NCBI RefSeq assembly: GCF_021129155.1
Contig: NZ_JAJOMC010000012.1
Coordinates: 1-64,000, forward strand
Direction: 5' to 3'
Length of the DNA: 64,000 nt
Source: Arthrobacter sp. AK04
Lineage (GTDB): Bacteria > Actinomycetota > Actinomycetes > Actinomycetales > Micrococcaceae
The notes under the pieces were generated by a model that worked only from the letters and a program-made list of their open reading frames with translations, did no database searches and was not told the origin of the DNA. Positions 54,763 through 63,746 of the stretch are shown here, piece by piece (position 1 is the first letter of the stretch; every line of letters begins with the position of its first letter). The translations under genes were made by a program, and so were the position numbers.

Positions 54763-55740
54763 ATGCCCACGTACCGCCGCCTCGGAAAATCCGGCCTGAC
54801 CGTCTCCGCCGTCGGCCTGGGCTGCAACAACCTGGGCCGCGCCAACACCGCCACCGAATCCCAGGAGGCCACGGACGCCGTGGTCCACGCAGCGATCGAC
54901 GCCGGGATCACGCTGTTCGACGTCGCCGACACCTACGGGCGGGAACCCGGGCTCAGCGAGGCGATGCTCGGCAAGGCGCTCGGCGCCAGGCGGGCGGACG
55001 TCGTCCTGGCCACCAAGTTCGGCATGGACATGAAGGGTGCCAGCGGCCCGGACTTCGGCGCCCGCGGCTCACGCCGCTACATCATCCAGGCCGTGGAGGC
55101 ATCGCTGCGGCGGCTGGGCACCGACTGGATTGACCTCTACCAGTTCCACACGCCGGACCCCTTGACCCCCATCGATGAGACCCTGTCCGCACTGGACACC
55201 CTCGTCAGCAGCGGCAAGGTCCGCTACATCGGCCATTCCAACCGTTCCGGCTGGCAGATCGCCCAGGCCGAGTACGTTGCCAGGGAACTGGGCTGCACCC
55301 GCTTCATCTCCACGCAAAACCACTACAACCTCCTGGACCGGCGCGCCGAGCTTGAGGTGACGCCGGCTGCGGAGGAATTCGGCCTGGGCGTCCTGCCCTA
55401 CTTCCCGCTCGCCAACGGACTGCTGACCGGCAAGTACTCGCCCGGCCACGCCCCGGACGGATCGCGGCTCAGCCACACCCGCCAGCACCTGGTCCACGAC
55501 GCCGACTGGGACCAGCTGCGCAGGTTCGGCGATTTCGCCAGGGACCGCGGCCTGACCGAAATCCAGGTGGCCTTCTCCTGGCTGGCAGCCCAGCCCTCCG
55601 TGGCCAGCGTCATCGCCGGTGCCACCACGCCGGACCAGGTCCGCCAGAACGCTGAATCAGCCGGTTGGGTGCCCTCGGAGAAGGACCTCGCGGAGCTGGA
55701 CAGTATCTTCCCGGCCGCTCCGAAGGTCGCCCTGTTCTAG
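54763..55740 (+). CDS. Aldo/keto reductase
   Basis: NADPH-dependent oxidoreductase with a TIM barrel, 325 residues. The catalytic tetrad is visible: Asp and Tyr in DVADTYG, Lys in ATKFG and His in YQFHTPD. The NADP-binding C-terminal loop reads VIAGATTPDQVRQNAES, typical of the YhdN/AKR11-like group. The substrate is unknown. GGAGCAC lies upstream of the ATG. It is co-oriented with dxs and followed eight bases later by the nucleoside hydrolase. Confidence 0.93.
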   Translation: MPTYRRLGKSGLTVSAVGLGCNNLGRANTATESQEATDAVVHAAIDAGITLFDVADTYGREPGLSEAMLGKALGARRADVVLATKFGMDMKGASGPDFGARGSRRYIIQAVEASLRRLGTDWIDLYQFHTPDPLTPIDETLSALDTLVSSGKVRYIGHSNRSGWQIAQAEYVARELGCTRFISTQNHYNLLDRRAELEVTPAAEEFGLGVLPYFPLANGLLTGKYSPGHAPDGSRLSHTRQHLVHDADWDQLRRFGDFARDRGLTEIQVAFSWLAAQPSVASVIAGATTPDQVRQNAESAGWVPSEKDLAELDSIFPAAPKVALF

Positions 55741-55747
55741 GACCGGG

Positions 55748-56773
55748 ATGACCGCCTTCCTGCTGGACGTGGACACGGGCATCGACGACGCCCTTGCCCT
55801 GGCCTACCTTGCCGCCCTGCCGGACACAGAGTTCGTTTCCGTCACCGCAACACCGGGAAACGTGGACGCGGACCAGGTGGCACGCAACACCCTGGCGTTG
55901 CTCGAACTGTGCGGCCGGCCGGGTGTGGAAGTGGCCATCGGCGCGCGCAAGCCCCTGGCCATACCGCTGATCACCACTCCCGAGACCCACGGACCCCAGG
56001 GGATCGGCTACGCGGTCCTGCCTCAACCCTCCGGTGCGGTGTCTGGGCGGAACGCCGTGGACCTCTGGGTTGAACACGCCCGCCGCCGCCCAGGGGAGCT
56101 CACCGCCCTCATCACTGCGCCGCTGACCAATTTTGCGCTGGCCCTGCGGAAGGAACCGGCACTTCCCCGCCTGCTGGCCGGGGTGGTGATCATGGGCGGC
56201 AGCTTTTACCACCAGGGCAACACAACGCCCACGGCCGAGTGGAACACCCACGTTGACCCGCACGCGGCCAAGGAAGTGTACGCCGCGTTCCGCGGCCTGC
56301 CGCAGGAGAAGCTTCCTGTTGTGTGCTCGCTGGATACCACCGAGCGGATGGAACTGCACCCCCACCACGTGCGGCAGCTGGCGGAAGCGGCCGGTGCGCG
56401 CATCCCCGAACTGGTGCTGCCCGAACAGCCGGAAGGACTGCGCAGCACCTCGGACAACACTCTGGTCCGGCACCTGTCCGACGCCCTGCGGTTCTACTTC
56501 GAGTTCCACCGGCACTACGACCAGGGATACCTGGCCCATGTCCACGACTTCTTCGCCGCGGGCGTGGCAGCGGGAACCCTGGAGTTTGAGGCCCGTCCCG
56601 CCACAGTGGACGTCGAGACCGGCTCGCCGCTCCTGATGGGCACCACCGTGGCAGACTTCCGCGGACTGTGGGGCTCACCGCCGAACGCACGCGTGGTCTC
56701 CGCCAACCATCCGGCAGCGGCCTTCCGGGAGCTGGTCTCCGCTGTGGGCGGCCTCGCCGCGCGGGTCGGCTGA
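55748..56773 (+). CDS. Inosine-uridine type nucleoside hydrolase
   Basis: Hydrolyses N-glycosidic bonds of nucleosides to ribose and base with a calcium ion. The 341-residue protein has the metal motif DVDTGIDDALA at residues 7-17, a central GNTTPTAEWNTHVDPHAA that supplies further ligands, and VIMGGSF. The specificity cannot be read from the sequence. The open frame upstream to 55619 overlaps the reductase and is discarded; ATG 55748 gives the family N-terminus. Its proximity to a vitamin-type ECF importer suggests, but does not prove, a role in salvage. Confidence 0.92.
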   Translation: MTAFLLDVDTGIDDALALAYLAALPDTEFVSVTATPGNVDADQVARNTLALLELCGRPGVEVAIGARKPLAIPLITTPETHGPQGIGYAVLPQPSGAVSGRNAVDLWVEHARRRPGELTALITAPLTNFALALRKEPALPRLLAGVVIMGGSFYHQGNTTPTAEWNTHVDPHAAKEVYAAFRGLPQEKLPVVCSLDTTERMELHPHHVRQLAEAAGARIPELVLPEQPEGLRSTSDNTLVRHLSDALRFYFEFHRHYDQGYLAHVHDFFAAGVAAGTLEFEARPATVDVETGSPLLMGTTVADFRGLWGSPPNARVVSANHPAAAFRELVSAVGGLAARVG

Positions 56774-56783
56774 GGGGACCGCT

Positions 56784-56798
56784 GACGACGGCGGGACT
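56784..56798. repeat. Short intergenic repeat, copy 2
   Basis: GACGACGGCGGGACT, identical over 15 bases to 22398-22412, again directly next to the stop codon of a minus-strand gene in a convergent pair. Confidence 0.6.
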
Positions 56799-58221
56799 AC
56801 AGCGGGGCGTCCTCCGGCAGGTCGGTGTCCAATGCCAGGAGGGCATTTTCCACCACTTCGGTCAGGGCCGGGTGGATCCAGTACGGGCCCCGGGCCAGCT
56901 CATGGACGGGCACGGACCCGGCCATGGCCTGGACCAGGGGCTGGAGGAGGATGGACGCTTCATGGCCCAGGATGTGGGCACCCAGCAGCCTGCCCGAGGC
57001 CCGCTCGGCCACAAGCTTCACCACGCCTTCCCCGTCCTCCATGGCCCAGCCGTAGGCGGTGGTGCCATAGTCCTGGACCGCTGTCACCACGTCGGTTCCC
57101 GCGGCTGCCTGTGAACGGGCCTCTGCTTCGGTGAGGCCAACCGATGCCACCTGCGGGTTGGAGAAGACTGCGGAGGGTACGGCGGTGTAGTCGATGCGGC
57201 GCAACCGGTCCGGGTGTTCCAGGTTGTGCGCCACCACGCGTGCTTCCCGGTTGGCCACGTGCTTGAGCTGGTACGGGTTGGCCACGTCGCCCAGGGCGTA
57301 GACGCCGTCCAATGGGGTGCCGCGGGAAAGGATCCGCAGGTTGGCATCCACGGCCAGGGTGCCGTCGTCGTTCACATCGAAGCCGGCGGCCTCCACGCCC
57401 AGCCGGTCCGTGTTGGGAACCCTGCCGGTGGCCATGAGTACAACATCCGCAGGGACGTGCAGCGGCCGGCCGTCGGCATCGGCAAAGTTCACCACAACGG
57501 TGCCGTTGCCGTTGTCCTCGATGGACTGGAGCGAGAAGCCCAGTTCCAGCCTCCAGCGGCTTGCCGCCGCCGCCGCGAACCGCCCGGAGATTTCGGCGTC
57601 GTGGCCGCGCAACAGGCGCCTGGTCCTGTTGACCTGGGTCACGCTGGAGCCGAACCCGTGGAAAATCCCGGCAAACTCGGCAGCGATGAAGCCGCCGCCA
57701 ACCACCACCACCCTTTCGGGCAGCCCGTCGATCCGCATCACGGTGTCCGAGGTATGCACCTGCGGCAGGCCGATCCCCGGCACCTCGGGCAGGACCGCCC
57801 TGGACCCGGCGGCAACCACAACCTGCCCGGCCGTGATGTCGACACCGGATTCGGTCCGCAGGGCCCGCGGGCCGGTGAAGCGGGCGTATTCCTCATAGAG
57901 GTCAACGTGGTCCAGCTCCGTTGCCCGGTAGTCCCGGCCGGCCGAGGAGATGGAGTCGATCCGGCCAAAGATCCGGTCGCGGATGGCATTCCAGTGCACT
58001 TTGTCCAGGCTGAGGTCCACTCCAAGCCGGGCTGCCTCCTGGTGCGCCGCGGCAAGCCCGGCCGGATACACGTACATCTTGGTGGGAATGCACCCCACAT
58101 TGAGGCAGGTGCCGCCAAAGACGCCGCCGTCAACCAGGGCCACCCGCTTGCTTTCCCAGTAAGGGGTGATCAGGGAATTGCCGGAGCCGGATCCGATGAT
58201 GGCAAGGTCATAGTGGGGCAT
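56797..58221 (-). CDS. mtr: Mycothione reductase
   Basis: FAD-dependent disulfide reductase that regenerates mycothiol, the actinobacterial redox thiol, using NADPH. The 474-residue protein has the FAD motif GSGSGNSL, the redox pair GGTCLNVGCIPTK (Cys39, Cys44), a second nucleotide motif GGGFIAAE and the C-terminal PYWIHPALTEVVENAL with the catalytic His. The N-terminal GSGSGNSL and the ending are characteristic of Mtr rather than Lpd. It is a single gene between convergent and divergent neighbours. Confidence 0.94.
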   Translation of the reverse strand: MPHYDLAIIGSGSGNSLITPYWESKRVALVDGGVFGGTCLNVGCIPTKMYVYPAGLAAAHQEAARLGVDLSLDKVHWNAIRDRIFGRIDSISSAGRDYRATELDHVDLYEEYARFTGPRALRTESGVDITAGQVVVAAGSRAVLPEVPGIGLPQVHTSDTVMRIDGLPERVVVVGGGFIAAEFAGIFHGFGSSVTQVNRTRRLLRGHDAEISGRFAAAAASRWRLELGFSLQSIEDNGNGTVVVNFADADGRPLHVPADVVLMATGRVPNTDRLGVEAAGFDVNDDGTLAVDANLRILSRGTPLDGVYALGDVANPYQLKHVANREARVVAHNLEHPDRLRRIDYTAVPSAVFSNPQVASVGLTEAEARSQAAAGTDVVTAVQDYGTTAYGWAMEDGEGVVKLVAERASGRLLGAHILGHEASILLQPLVQAMAGSVPVHELARGPYWIHPALTEVVENALLALDTDLPEDAPL

Positions 58222-58317
58222 GGCAGGTCTTTCCGACGGCAGCGGCAGGCGGATTTTGCCTGTCCGGGCAGTCTAGGCCACTCCGGGCAGGATGCCCCGG
58301 CAGCGGTGCGGCGCCAG

Positions 58318-58434
58318 TAGAATAATCGCGGACGGAACAGGCGCAGCAGCCTGCCGCCAGCTGCCGAGGTGACATACGCAGCGTTCCACCGGCCCGGTTT
58401 CCCGGGCCCTCCACACGCACCCTGAAGGAACCCC
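58318..58434 (+). promoter_or_regulatory. Structured 5' leader of the ECF transporter operon
   Basis: TAGAAT (58318-58323) is a good -10, though no -35 is recognised. The resulting leader of about 100 bases contains a stem around 58340-58358 (GGCGCAG with CTGCCGCC, one bulge) and a GGCCCGG-TTTC-CCGGGCC hairpin (58391-58408) that ends 13 bases before AAGGAA. This layout would suit an attenuator or riboswitch, but no known consensus is recognised. Confidence 0.35.
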
Positions 58435-59250
58435 ATGTCGCCCTCCCTGACGCTGCCCGCCCCGGCACCGGCTGCCGCCCGTAAACGCCGGCTGCTGGAA
58501 ATTCTCGGCGCGGCGGCCATCGCCGCCACCTATGTCTACCTTGTCCTCAACCAGCCGGCCGACATCACCGGCGGGCCCGGCAGCGCGTCCGCCCTGATTG
58601 CCCTTTCCGGATTCCTGGTGGGCGCCATCCTGCTGATCGTGGCAGTCCTGCCGGCGTTGCCGGCCTCCACCGTGGTGCTGATCCCCGTGGCACTGGTGTT
58701 GAACATCGTGCTGGGACAGTTCGTGGGCAGCACCCTGGTCCCGTTCTACCTCGATGCAATCGGCACGGTCCTCATCGCCGTGCTGGCAGGACCGGCCGCA
58801 GGCGCCGCAACCGGAGCGCTCAGCAGCATTGTCTGGTCCTTCTTCAACCCCACGGTGCTGCCGTTCGCAGCCGGCGCCGCACTGATCGGCTGCCTGGCGG
58901 GACTTGCCGCGCGGCACGGGATGTTCCGCCGCTTCTACCTCGCCCCCGTGGCCGGTTTTGTCACCGGGATCATCGGCGGCGTGGTGTCCGCGCCGGTGGC
59001 GGCCTTCGTCTTCGGCGGCACCTCCGGGGTAGCCACCGGAGCAATCGTCAGCGCCTTCCGGTCCATGGGGGACACACTCCTGGCCGCCATCACCAAGCAG
59101 GCCCTGATCTCCGATCCCATGGACAAGGCCATCGTCTTCACCGTGGTGGCCGTCCTGGCCTACGCGCTTCCCCGACGCGCGCGCCTGCAGTTCCCGTTCG
59201 TCCGCCGGCACCGTGTGCTGGCCGGCACGTCGCCCGATCAGGGCTCCTGA
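58435..59250 (+). CDS. ECF transporter substrate-binding S component
   Basis: A 271-residue membrane protein with about six to seven hydrophobic segments and a basic cytoplasmic N-terminus (PAAARKRRL), followed directly by EcfT and the ATPases. Its family is the ECF S component, but I cannot assign the vitamin or base bound. A repeated Ala/Gly-rich helix pattern (AGPAAGAATGALSSIVW) and the short FLDP-like loops fit the group. The start at 58435 is preceded by AAGGAA. The downstream cassette is complete, so it is a group I type dedicated transporter. Confidence 0.85.
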   Translation: MSPSLTLPAPAPAAARKRRLLEILGAAAIAATYVYLVLNQPADITGGPGSASALIALSGFLVGAILLIVAVLPALPASTVVLIPVALVLNIVLGQFVGSTLVPFYLDAIGTVLIAVLAGPAAGAATGALSSIVWSFFNPTVLPFAAGAALIGCLAGLAARHGMFRRFYLAPVAGFVTGIIGGVVSAPVAAFVFGGTSGVATGAIVSAFRSMGDTLLAAITKQALISDPMDKAIVFTVVAVLAYALPRRARLQFPFVRRHRVLAGTSPDQGS

Positions 59251-59261
59251 CCCCCACGCCC

Positions 59262-60005
59262 ATGCGCCTGCACCCGCTGACTTCCCTGGCCGCCGCCGGC
59301 AGCACGGCAGTAATAACGACGGCGGCAGCCAGCTGGCCGCTGTCCCTCGCCGTCATGGGTGCTGCCGTGGTCCTCTCGGCAAGGGGAGGCACGGCACGGC
59401 AGCTGCTGCCCGCGGCTGCGGCAGTGCTGCTGCCCCTGGGCTTGTCGCTGCTGGCCATGCATGGGCTGTTCTTTCCCGAGGGCCGCACAGTCCTGGCCGA
59501 GTGGGGAGTTGCCCGCATTACCACCGAGGGCCTTGTCTTCGCCCTGGAGCGGGCAGCGCAGCTGGGGGCGGTGGTCCTGAGCTTCCTGGTGTTCTCCTTC
59601 AGCGTCAGCGTGCCGGACCTGGTAGCGGTGCTGTCCTCCCGCGGTGTCCACGGACGGTTCGCCTTCGTGCTCGCCTCCACCCTGACCCTTCTGCCGGCCA
59701 TCACCTCCCGCGCGGAACGGATCCGGCAGGCCCAGGAGTCCCGTGGACTGGTGGTCCGCCGCGGACTGCTGCACCGCGCAGCGGCGTTCCGGCTGCAGGC
59801 GGTGCCGCTTGTTCTGTCGCTGATCGAGGATGCCGGAACGCGGACAGCCGCCCTTGAAGCGCGGGGCTTCAGCAATCCCGGGCCGCGGACCAGCTACCGG
59901 GACGTTCCGGATCCGATCCGCCAGCGCGTACTTCGGGGTGTGCTGCTGGCGGCCGCTGCAGCCGCGGTTGCTGCGCGGCTGCTGCTGACCCGGGCGGGAA
60001 GCTGA
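59262..60005 (+). CDS. ecfT: ECF transporter transmembrane component EcfT
   Basis: A 247-residue membrane protein, the scaffold that joins the S component to the ATPases. It has about five hydrophobic segments and two cytoplasmic coupling motifs of the Ala-Arg-Gly type: residues SRGLVVRR in the middle and ALEARGFSNPG near the C-terminus, as in CbiQ/EcfT proteins. The start is 12 bases after the S component stop. It ends four bases before the ATPase gene. Confidence 0.9.
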   Translation: MRLHPLTSLAAAGSTAVITTAAASWPLSLAVMGAAVVLSARGGTARQLLPAAAAVLLPLGLSLLAMHGLFFPEGRTVLAEWGVARITTEGLVFALERAAQLGAVVLSFLVFSFSVSVPDLVAVLSSRGVHGRFAFVLASTLTLLPAITSRAERIRQAQESRGLVVRRGLLHRAAAFRLQAVPLVLSLIEDAGTRTAALEARGFSNPGPRTSYRDVPDPIRQRVLRGVLLAAAAAAVAARLLLTRAGS

Positions 60006-60008
60006 GCC

Positions 60009-61586
60009 ATGTCCGCCACCCACCCGATGCGAACCCAGCCGGTACTGTCAGCCGGAATCCGGAGCTTCACCTACCACGGGGATGAGGCCTCGGTCCTGGA
60101 GGGGATTGACCTCAACCTCGCCCCCGGAACGTTCACGGCCATCCTCGGAGCGTCCGGAAGCGGCAAGTCCACGCTGGGCCGGCTGCTGTCCGGCTGGCTT
60201 CCCCCCGGAACCGGTGGCACCCTCCGCGGTTTCCTGGAGCTCGCAGGCACGCGCCTGGACTTCGGCGGTGACACGGACCCGCGGATCAACCCGGCGGAAT
60301 GGGGCCGGCAGGTGGGCTTCGTTCCCCAGGACCCTGCCGCCGTCCTGTCCACCGTCCGGGCAACGGTGGCGGAAGAACTGGCGTTCGGACTGGAAAATGC
60401 GGCACTGGAACGGCGGGCCATGAAAGCCACGGTGGAACACACTGCCGGCCTCCTGGGGCTCTCGGAGCTTCTGGGACGGAACCCCGCCGCGCTGTCCGGC
60501 GGCCAGCTCCGCCGCCTCGCCATCGGCTGTGCCATCATCACCGGGCCGCGGGTGCTGATCATGGACGAGCCCTTCGCATCGCTGGACAGTGCCGGAACTG
60601 CCGAACTGGCACGCCTGCTGCAGGACCTCGCGACGGCCGGTACCGCCGTCGTGGTCCTCAGCCAGGTGGTTGACGCGCCACTCCTGGACGCCGGAACCTG
60701 GGTTCTTCTGGCGGACGGCAGCGTCATGGGGAGCGGAACGCCGGCCGAAATGGGGGCCGGCCCCGGGCTGCTGCCGTCCGGTATCCGGTACGCCGGCGGC
60801 GGGACGGCGCCGGGGCAGGGCCACAAGGAAGCCGTGCAGACGGAGACGCTGCCGCCGCGCAACGATGGCGGCGTTCCCGCACTTGAGCTCCGCGGCGTCT
60901 CCTTTGGCTACAGCGCCCGGGGCAAGGAAGCGCAACTTAGGAACATGCGGCGCCGGGACCTGGGCGGAAAAGCGGCAGGCAGCGCTCTGGTGCTGCAGGG
61001 CATCAACCTGCGCATCCATAGCGGCGAGATCGTAGCGGTGACCGGGCCCAACGGGGCAGGAAAATCAACGCTGCTGCGCCATTTCAACGGACTGCTCCGG
61101 CCCACCGCGGGCCGCGTCCTGGTCCACGGCAGGGACATTGCGGGGGTGCCGCCAGGGGAAGCGGCCGGCTCCGTGGGCCTGCTGTTCCAGCAGCCCCGGG
61201 ACCAGCTGTTCGAGCGGACCGCCCTCCGCGAAGTGCGCTTCGGCCTGGACCGCCTGTTCCACCCCGGCGAGGCAGCCTCCCGGGCCCTGGAAGCACTGTC
61301 CGCCGTCGGCCTGGCAGGGGCGGAGCACACGCACCCAGCCGAACTTCCCGCCTCCGGCCAGCGCCTCCTCGCCCTGGCCACGGTCCTTGCCCGCAAACCG
61401 TCAGTCCTGGCCCTGGACGAACCCACCGTGGGGCTGGACGGCGGCGGCCTCGCCCTGCTGGACGCTGCGGTGCGTTCCGCGGCAGGGGAGGGCGCCGCCG
61501 TCGTGCTGGTCACGCATGACCTTTGCTATGCCCGCGCTGCTGCCCACCGGGTGGTAGCGCTCGACGGCGGGCGGCTGGAGGGCTGA
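60009..61586 (+). CDS. Fused ECF transporter ATPase (A1-A2)
   Basis: A 525-residue protein with two ABC ATPase domains. The first (about 10-250) has Walker A GASGSGKST, signature LSGGQLRRLAIG and Walker B VLIMDEP. The second (about 285-525) has Walker A GPNGAGKST and Walker B VLALDEPTVGLD, but its signature reads LPASGQRLLAL rather than LSGGQ. Asymmetric or degenerate signatures occur in ABC heterodimers. The linker between the domains is about 40 residues. Three-gene S-T-A operon with a spacing of three to twelve bases. Confidence 0.9.
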   Translation: MSATHPMRTQPVLSAGIRSFTYHGDEASVLEGIDLNLAPGTFTAILGASGSGKSTLGRLLSGWLPPGTGGTLRGFLELAGTRLDFGGDTDPRINPAEWGRQVGFVPQDPAAVLSTVRATVAEELAFGLENAALERRAMKATVEHTAGLLGLSELLGRNPAALSGGQLRRLAIGCAIITGPRVLIMDEPFASLDSAGTAELARLLQDLATAGTAVVVLSQVVDAPLLDAGTWVLLADGSVMGSGTPAEMGAGPGLLPSGIRYAGGGTAPGQGHKEAVQTETLPPRNDGGVPALELRGVSFGYSARGKEAQLRNMRRRDLGGKAAGSALVLQGINLRIHSGEIVAVTGPNGAGKSTLLRHFNGLLRPTAGRVLVHGRDIAGVPPGEAAGSVGLLFQQPRDQLFERTALREVRFGLDRLFHPGEAASRALEALSAVGLAGAEHTHPAELPASGQRLLALATVLARKPSVLALDEPTVGLDGGGLALLDAAVRSAAGEGAAVVLVTHDLCYARAAAHRVVALDGGRLEG

Positions 61587-63746
61587 TCAGGCGGGACGGG
61601 ACGCCACTCCCGGCGGCAGGAAACGCCTGCCGTTGACGCGCTCGGAGGCTCCCACCCTGTCGAGGTAGGGGGTGATGCCGCCGAGGAACATGGGCCAGCC
61701 CGCGCCCAGGATCATGCAGAGGTCGATGTCCTCGGGAGCGGCAACCACGCCTTCGGTGAGCATGAGGCCGATTTCCTCCGCCAGGGCGTCCTGCGTGCGC
61801 CGCAGCACCTGCTCCGATGTTGAGGGGGAGGTGCCGAAGGACATCAGTGCCAGCGTGGATTCCGGGATTTCCTGCGATCCGTCCGGGCCGGCCGCCCACA
61901 GGCCCTTCACGCCGTTGTCGATGAGCTTCTGCAGGTTGGCGGAGACCGTGAAGCGTTCGCCGAAGGCCGCGTGCAACGATTCCTGGACGTGCTGGGCCAC
62001 GGGCAGGCCCACCATGGCGCCGAGGGTGAAGGGCGTCATCGGCAGGCCCATGGGGCGGAGGGCGTTGTCCGCCACCTCGGCGGGGGTGCCCTCATCAAAG
62101 GCGGCCGTGACCTCGCCCATCAGCCGCAGCAGGATGCGGTTCACCACGAACGCGGCGGCGTCCTTGACCAGCACCGCTGTCTTCTTCAGTCCCTTGGCCA
62201 GTTCGAAGGCGGTGGCCAGCACGGCGTCGTCCGTCTTCGGAGCTCGGACGATTTCCAGGAGCGGCATGACGGCCACGGGGTTGAAGAAGTGGAAGCCCAC
62301 CACGCGCTCCGGATGCTGCAGGTCCTCCGCCATGGCGGTGACGGACAGCGAGGAGGTGTTGGTGGCCAGGATGCAGTCCGGGGAGACAACGGCCTCCAGT
62401 TCGGCAAAGACCTGCTTCTTGACGTTCAGTTCCTCGAACACGGCTTCAATCACAAAGTCCGCGTCAGCGAAAACCTCCTTGGATACGGAGCCCGTGACCA
62501 GCGCCTTGGTCCGGTTGGCGGCGTCCTGGCTGATGCGCTTCTTGCCCAGGAGCTTGTCCACCTCGGCGTGGACGTAGCCAACGCCCTTGTCCACCCGGGC
62601 CTGGTCAATGTCCGTCATCACCACGGGGACCTTGAGCTGGCGGGCGAACAGCAGTGCCAGCTGGCTTGCCATGAGGCCGGCGCCAACCACCCCAACCTTC
62701 GTGACAGGACGGGCCAGCTTGCGGTCCGGGGCTCCGGCGGGGCGCTTGGACCGCTTCTGGACGAGGTCCAGGAAGGCGTAGACGGTGGCACGGAACTCGT
62801 CGGTCTGCATGAGGTCGGCGAGGGTTTCGCATTCCAGGGCAGCAGACTGTGCCTGGGTCATGGTGCGGTTCGCCTCGAGGATGTCCAGGACCTTTCCCGG
62901 CGCAGGCGCAGCATTGGACGTCTTCGCGTCCACGAAGGCCCGCCCTGCCGTGACGGCGGCATCCCAGCGCGCGGCGGTTGCTGGGTCGGCGGGATCGACG
63001 GCGTTGGTCCGTTCCGGGACCACGTCGCCGGAAATCACGCCGGCCGCCCACGCAAGGGACTGCTCCAGGAAATCCGCAGGCTCGAACAGGGCGTCCGCGA
63101 CACCCAGGCTGAACGCCTGGGGTCCGGTCAGGGTCCGGTTGTTGCTGAGCGGGTTTTCAATCATCACCTTGACGGCGTTTTCCGGGCCGATGAGGCGCGG
63201 CAGGATGTACACGCCGCCCCAGCCCGGGACCAGGCCCAGAACGGCTTCCGGCAGCGCAAGTGCGCCTGCTCCGGTGGAGACTGTGCGGTACGTGGACTGC
63301 AGGGCAATCTCCAGCCCTCCACCCAGTGCCGCGCCGTTGATGAAGGCGAAGCTGGGGACCCCCAGGCCGGCCAGCGTGCCGTACACATCGTGGCCCAGCT
63401 GCGCCATCCACAGCCCGTGCTCGCGCTTGTCCAGGTTCTTGACGGCGGAAAGGTCGGCGCCCGCCACCAGGTAATAAGGCTTGCCCGTTACTCCGACGCC
63501 GACGATCTCACCCCGGGCCGCGCGGTCCCGGAGACCCTCCAGGACCTGGCCGAGCTCCACCAGCGTGTTGGGCCCCAGTGTGGTGGGCTTGGAATGGTCC
63601 AGGCCGTTGTCGAGGGTGATGAGGGCGAACGTGCCAGGGCTTGGTTTCCCGGCAGGTGCGGGGAGTTCGATGTCCTGGACGTAGGAATGCGTCACTGTTT
63701 CGTTGGGAAACAGGTCGGCAAGTCGGGTGAAATCTGCGGCGCTCAT
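61587..63746 (-). CDS. fadB: Fatty acid oxidation multifunctional enzyme (enoyl-CoA hydratase/3-hydroxyacyl-CoA dehydrogenase)
   Basis: Trifunctional-type beta-oxidation enzyme, 719 residues. The N-terminal crotonase domain has the oxyanion and catalytic segments NGAALGGGLEIAL and LPEAVLGLVPGWGG. The middle domain has the NAD motif VGVVGAGLMASQLA and ends in a 3-hydroxyacyl-CoA dehydrogenase segment with GFHFFNPV and AAFVVNRILLRL. A second C-terminal dehydrogenase helical repeat follows. The ATG at 63746 overlaps the thiolase stop as ATGA and has AAGGAG upstream. The mRNA also encodes the thiolase upstream. Confidence 0.95.
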   Translation of the reverse strand: MSAADFTRLADLFPNETVTHSYVQDIELPAPAGKPSPGTFALITLDNGLDHSKPTTLGPNTLVELGQVLEGLRDRAARGEIVGVGVTGKPYYLVAGADLSAVKNLDKREHGLWMAQLGHDVYGTLAGLGVPSFAFINGAALGGGLEIALQSTYRTVSTGAGALALPEAVLGLVPGWGGVYILPRLIGPENAVKVMIENPLSNNRTLTGPQAFSLGVADALFEPADFLEQSLAWAAGVISGDVVPERTNAVDPADPATAARWDAAVTAGRAFVDAKTSNAAPAPGKVLDILEANRTMTQAQSAALECETLADLMQTDEFRATVYAFLDLVQKRSKRPAGAPDRKLARPVTKVGVVGAGLMASQLALLFARQLKVPVVMTDIDQARVDKGVGYVHAEVDKLLGKKRISQDAANRTKALVTGSVSKEVFADADFVIEAVFEELNVKKQVFAELEAVVSPDCILATNTSSLSVTAMAEDLQHPERVVGFHFFNPVAVMPLLEIVRAPKTDDAVLATAFELAKGLKKTAVLVKDAAAFVVNRILLRLMGEVTAAFDEGTPAEVADNALRPMGLPMTPFTLGAMVGLPVAQHVQESLHAAFGERFTVSANLQKLIDNGVKGLWAAGPDGSQEIPESTLALMSFGTSPSTSEQVLRRTQDALAEEIGLMLTEGVVAAPEDIDLCMILGAGWPMFLGGITPYLDRVGASERVNGRRFLPPGVASRPA

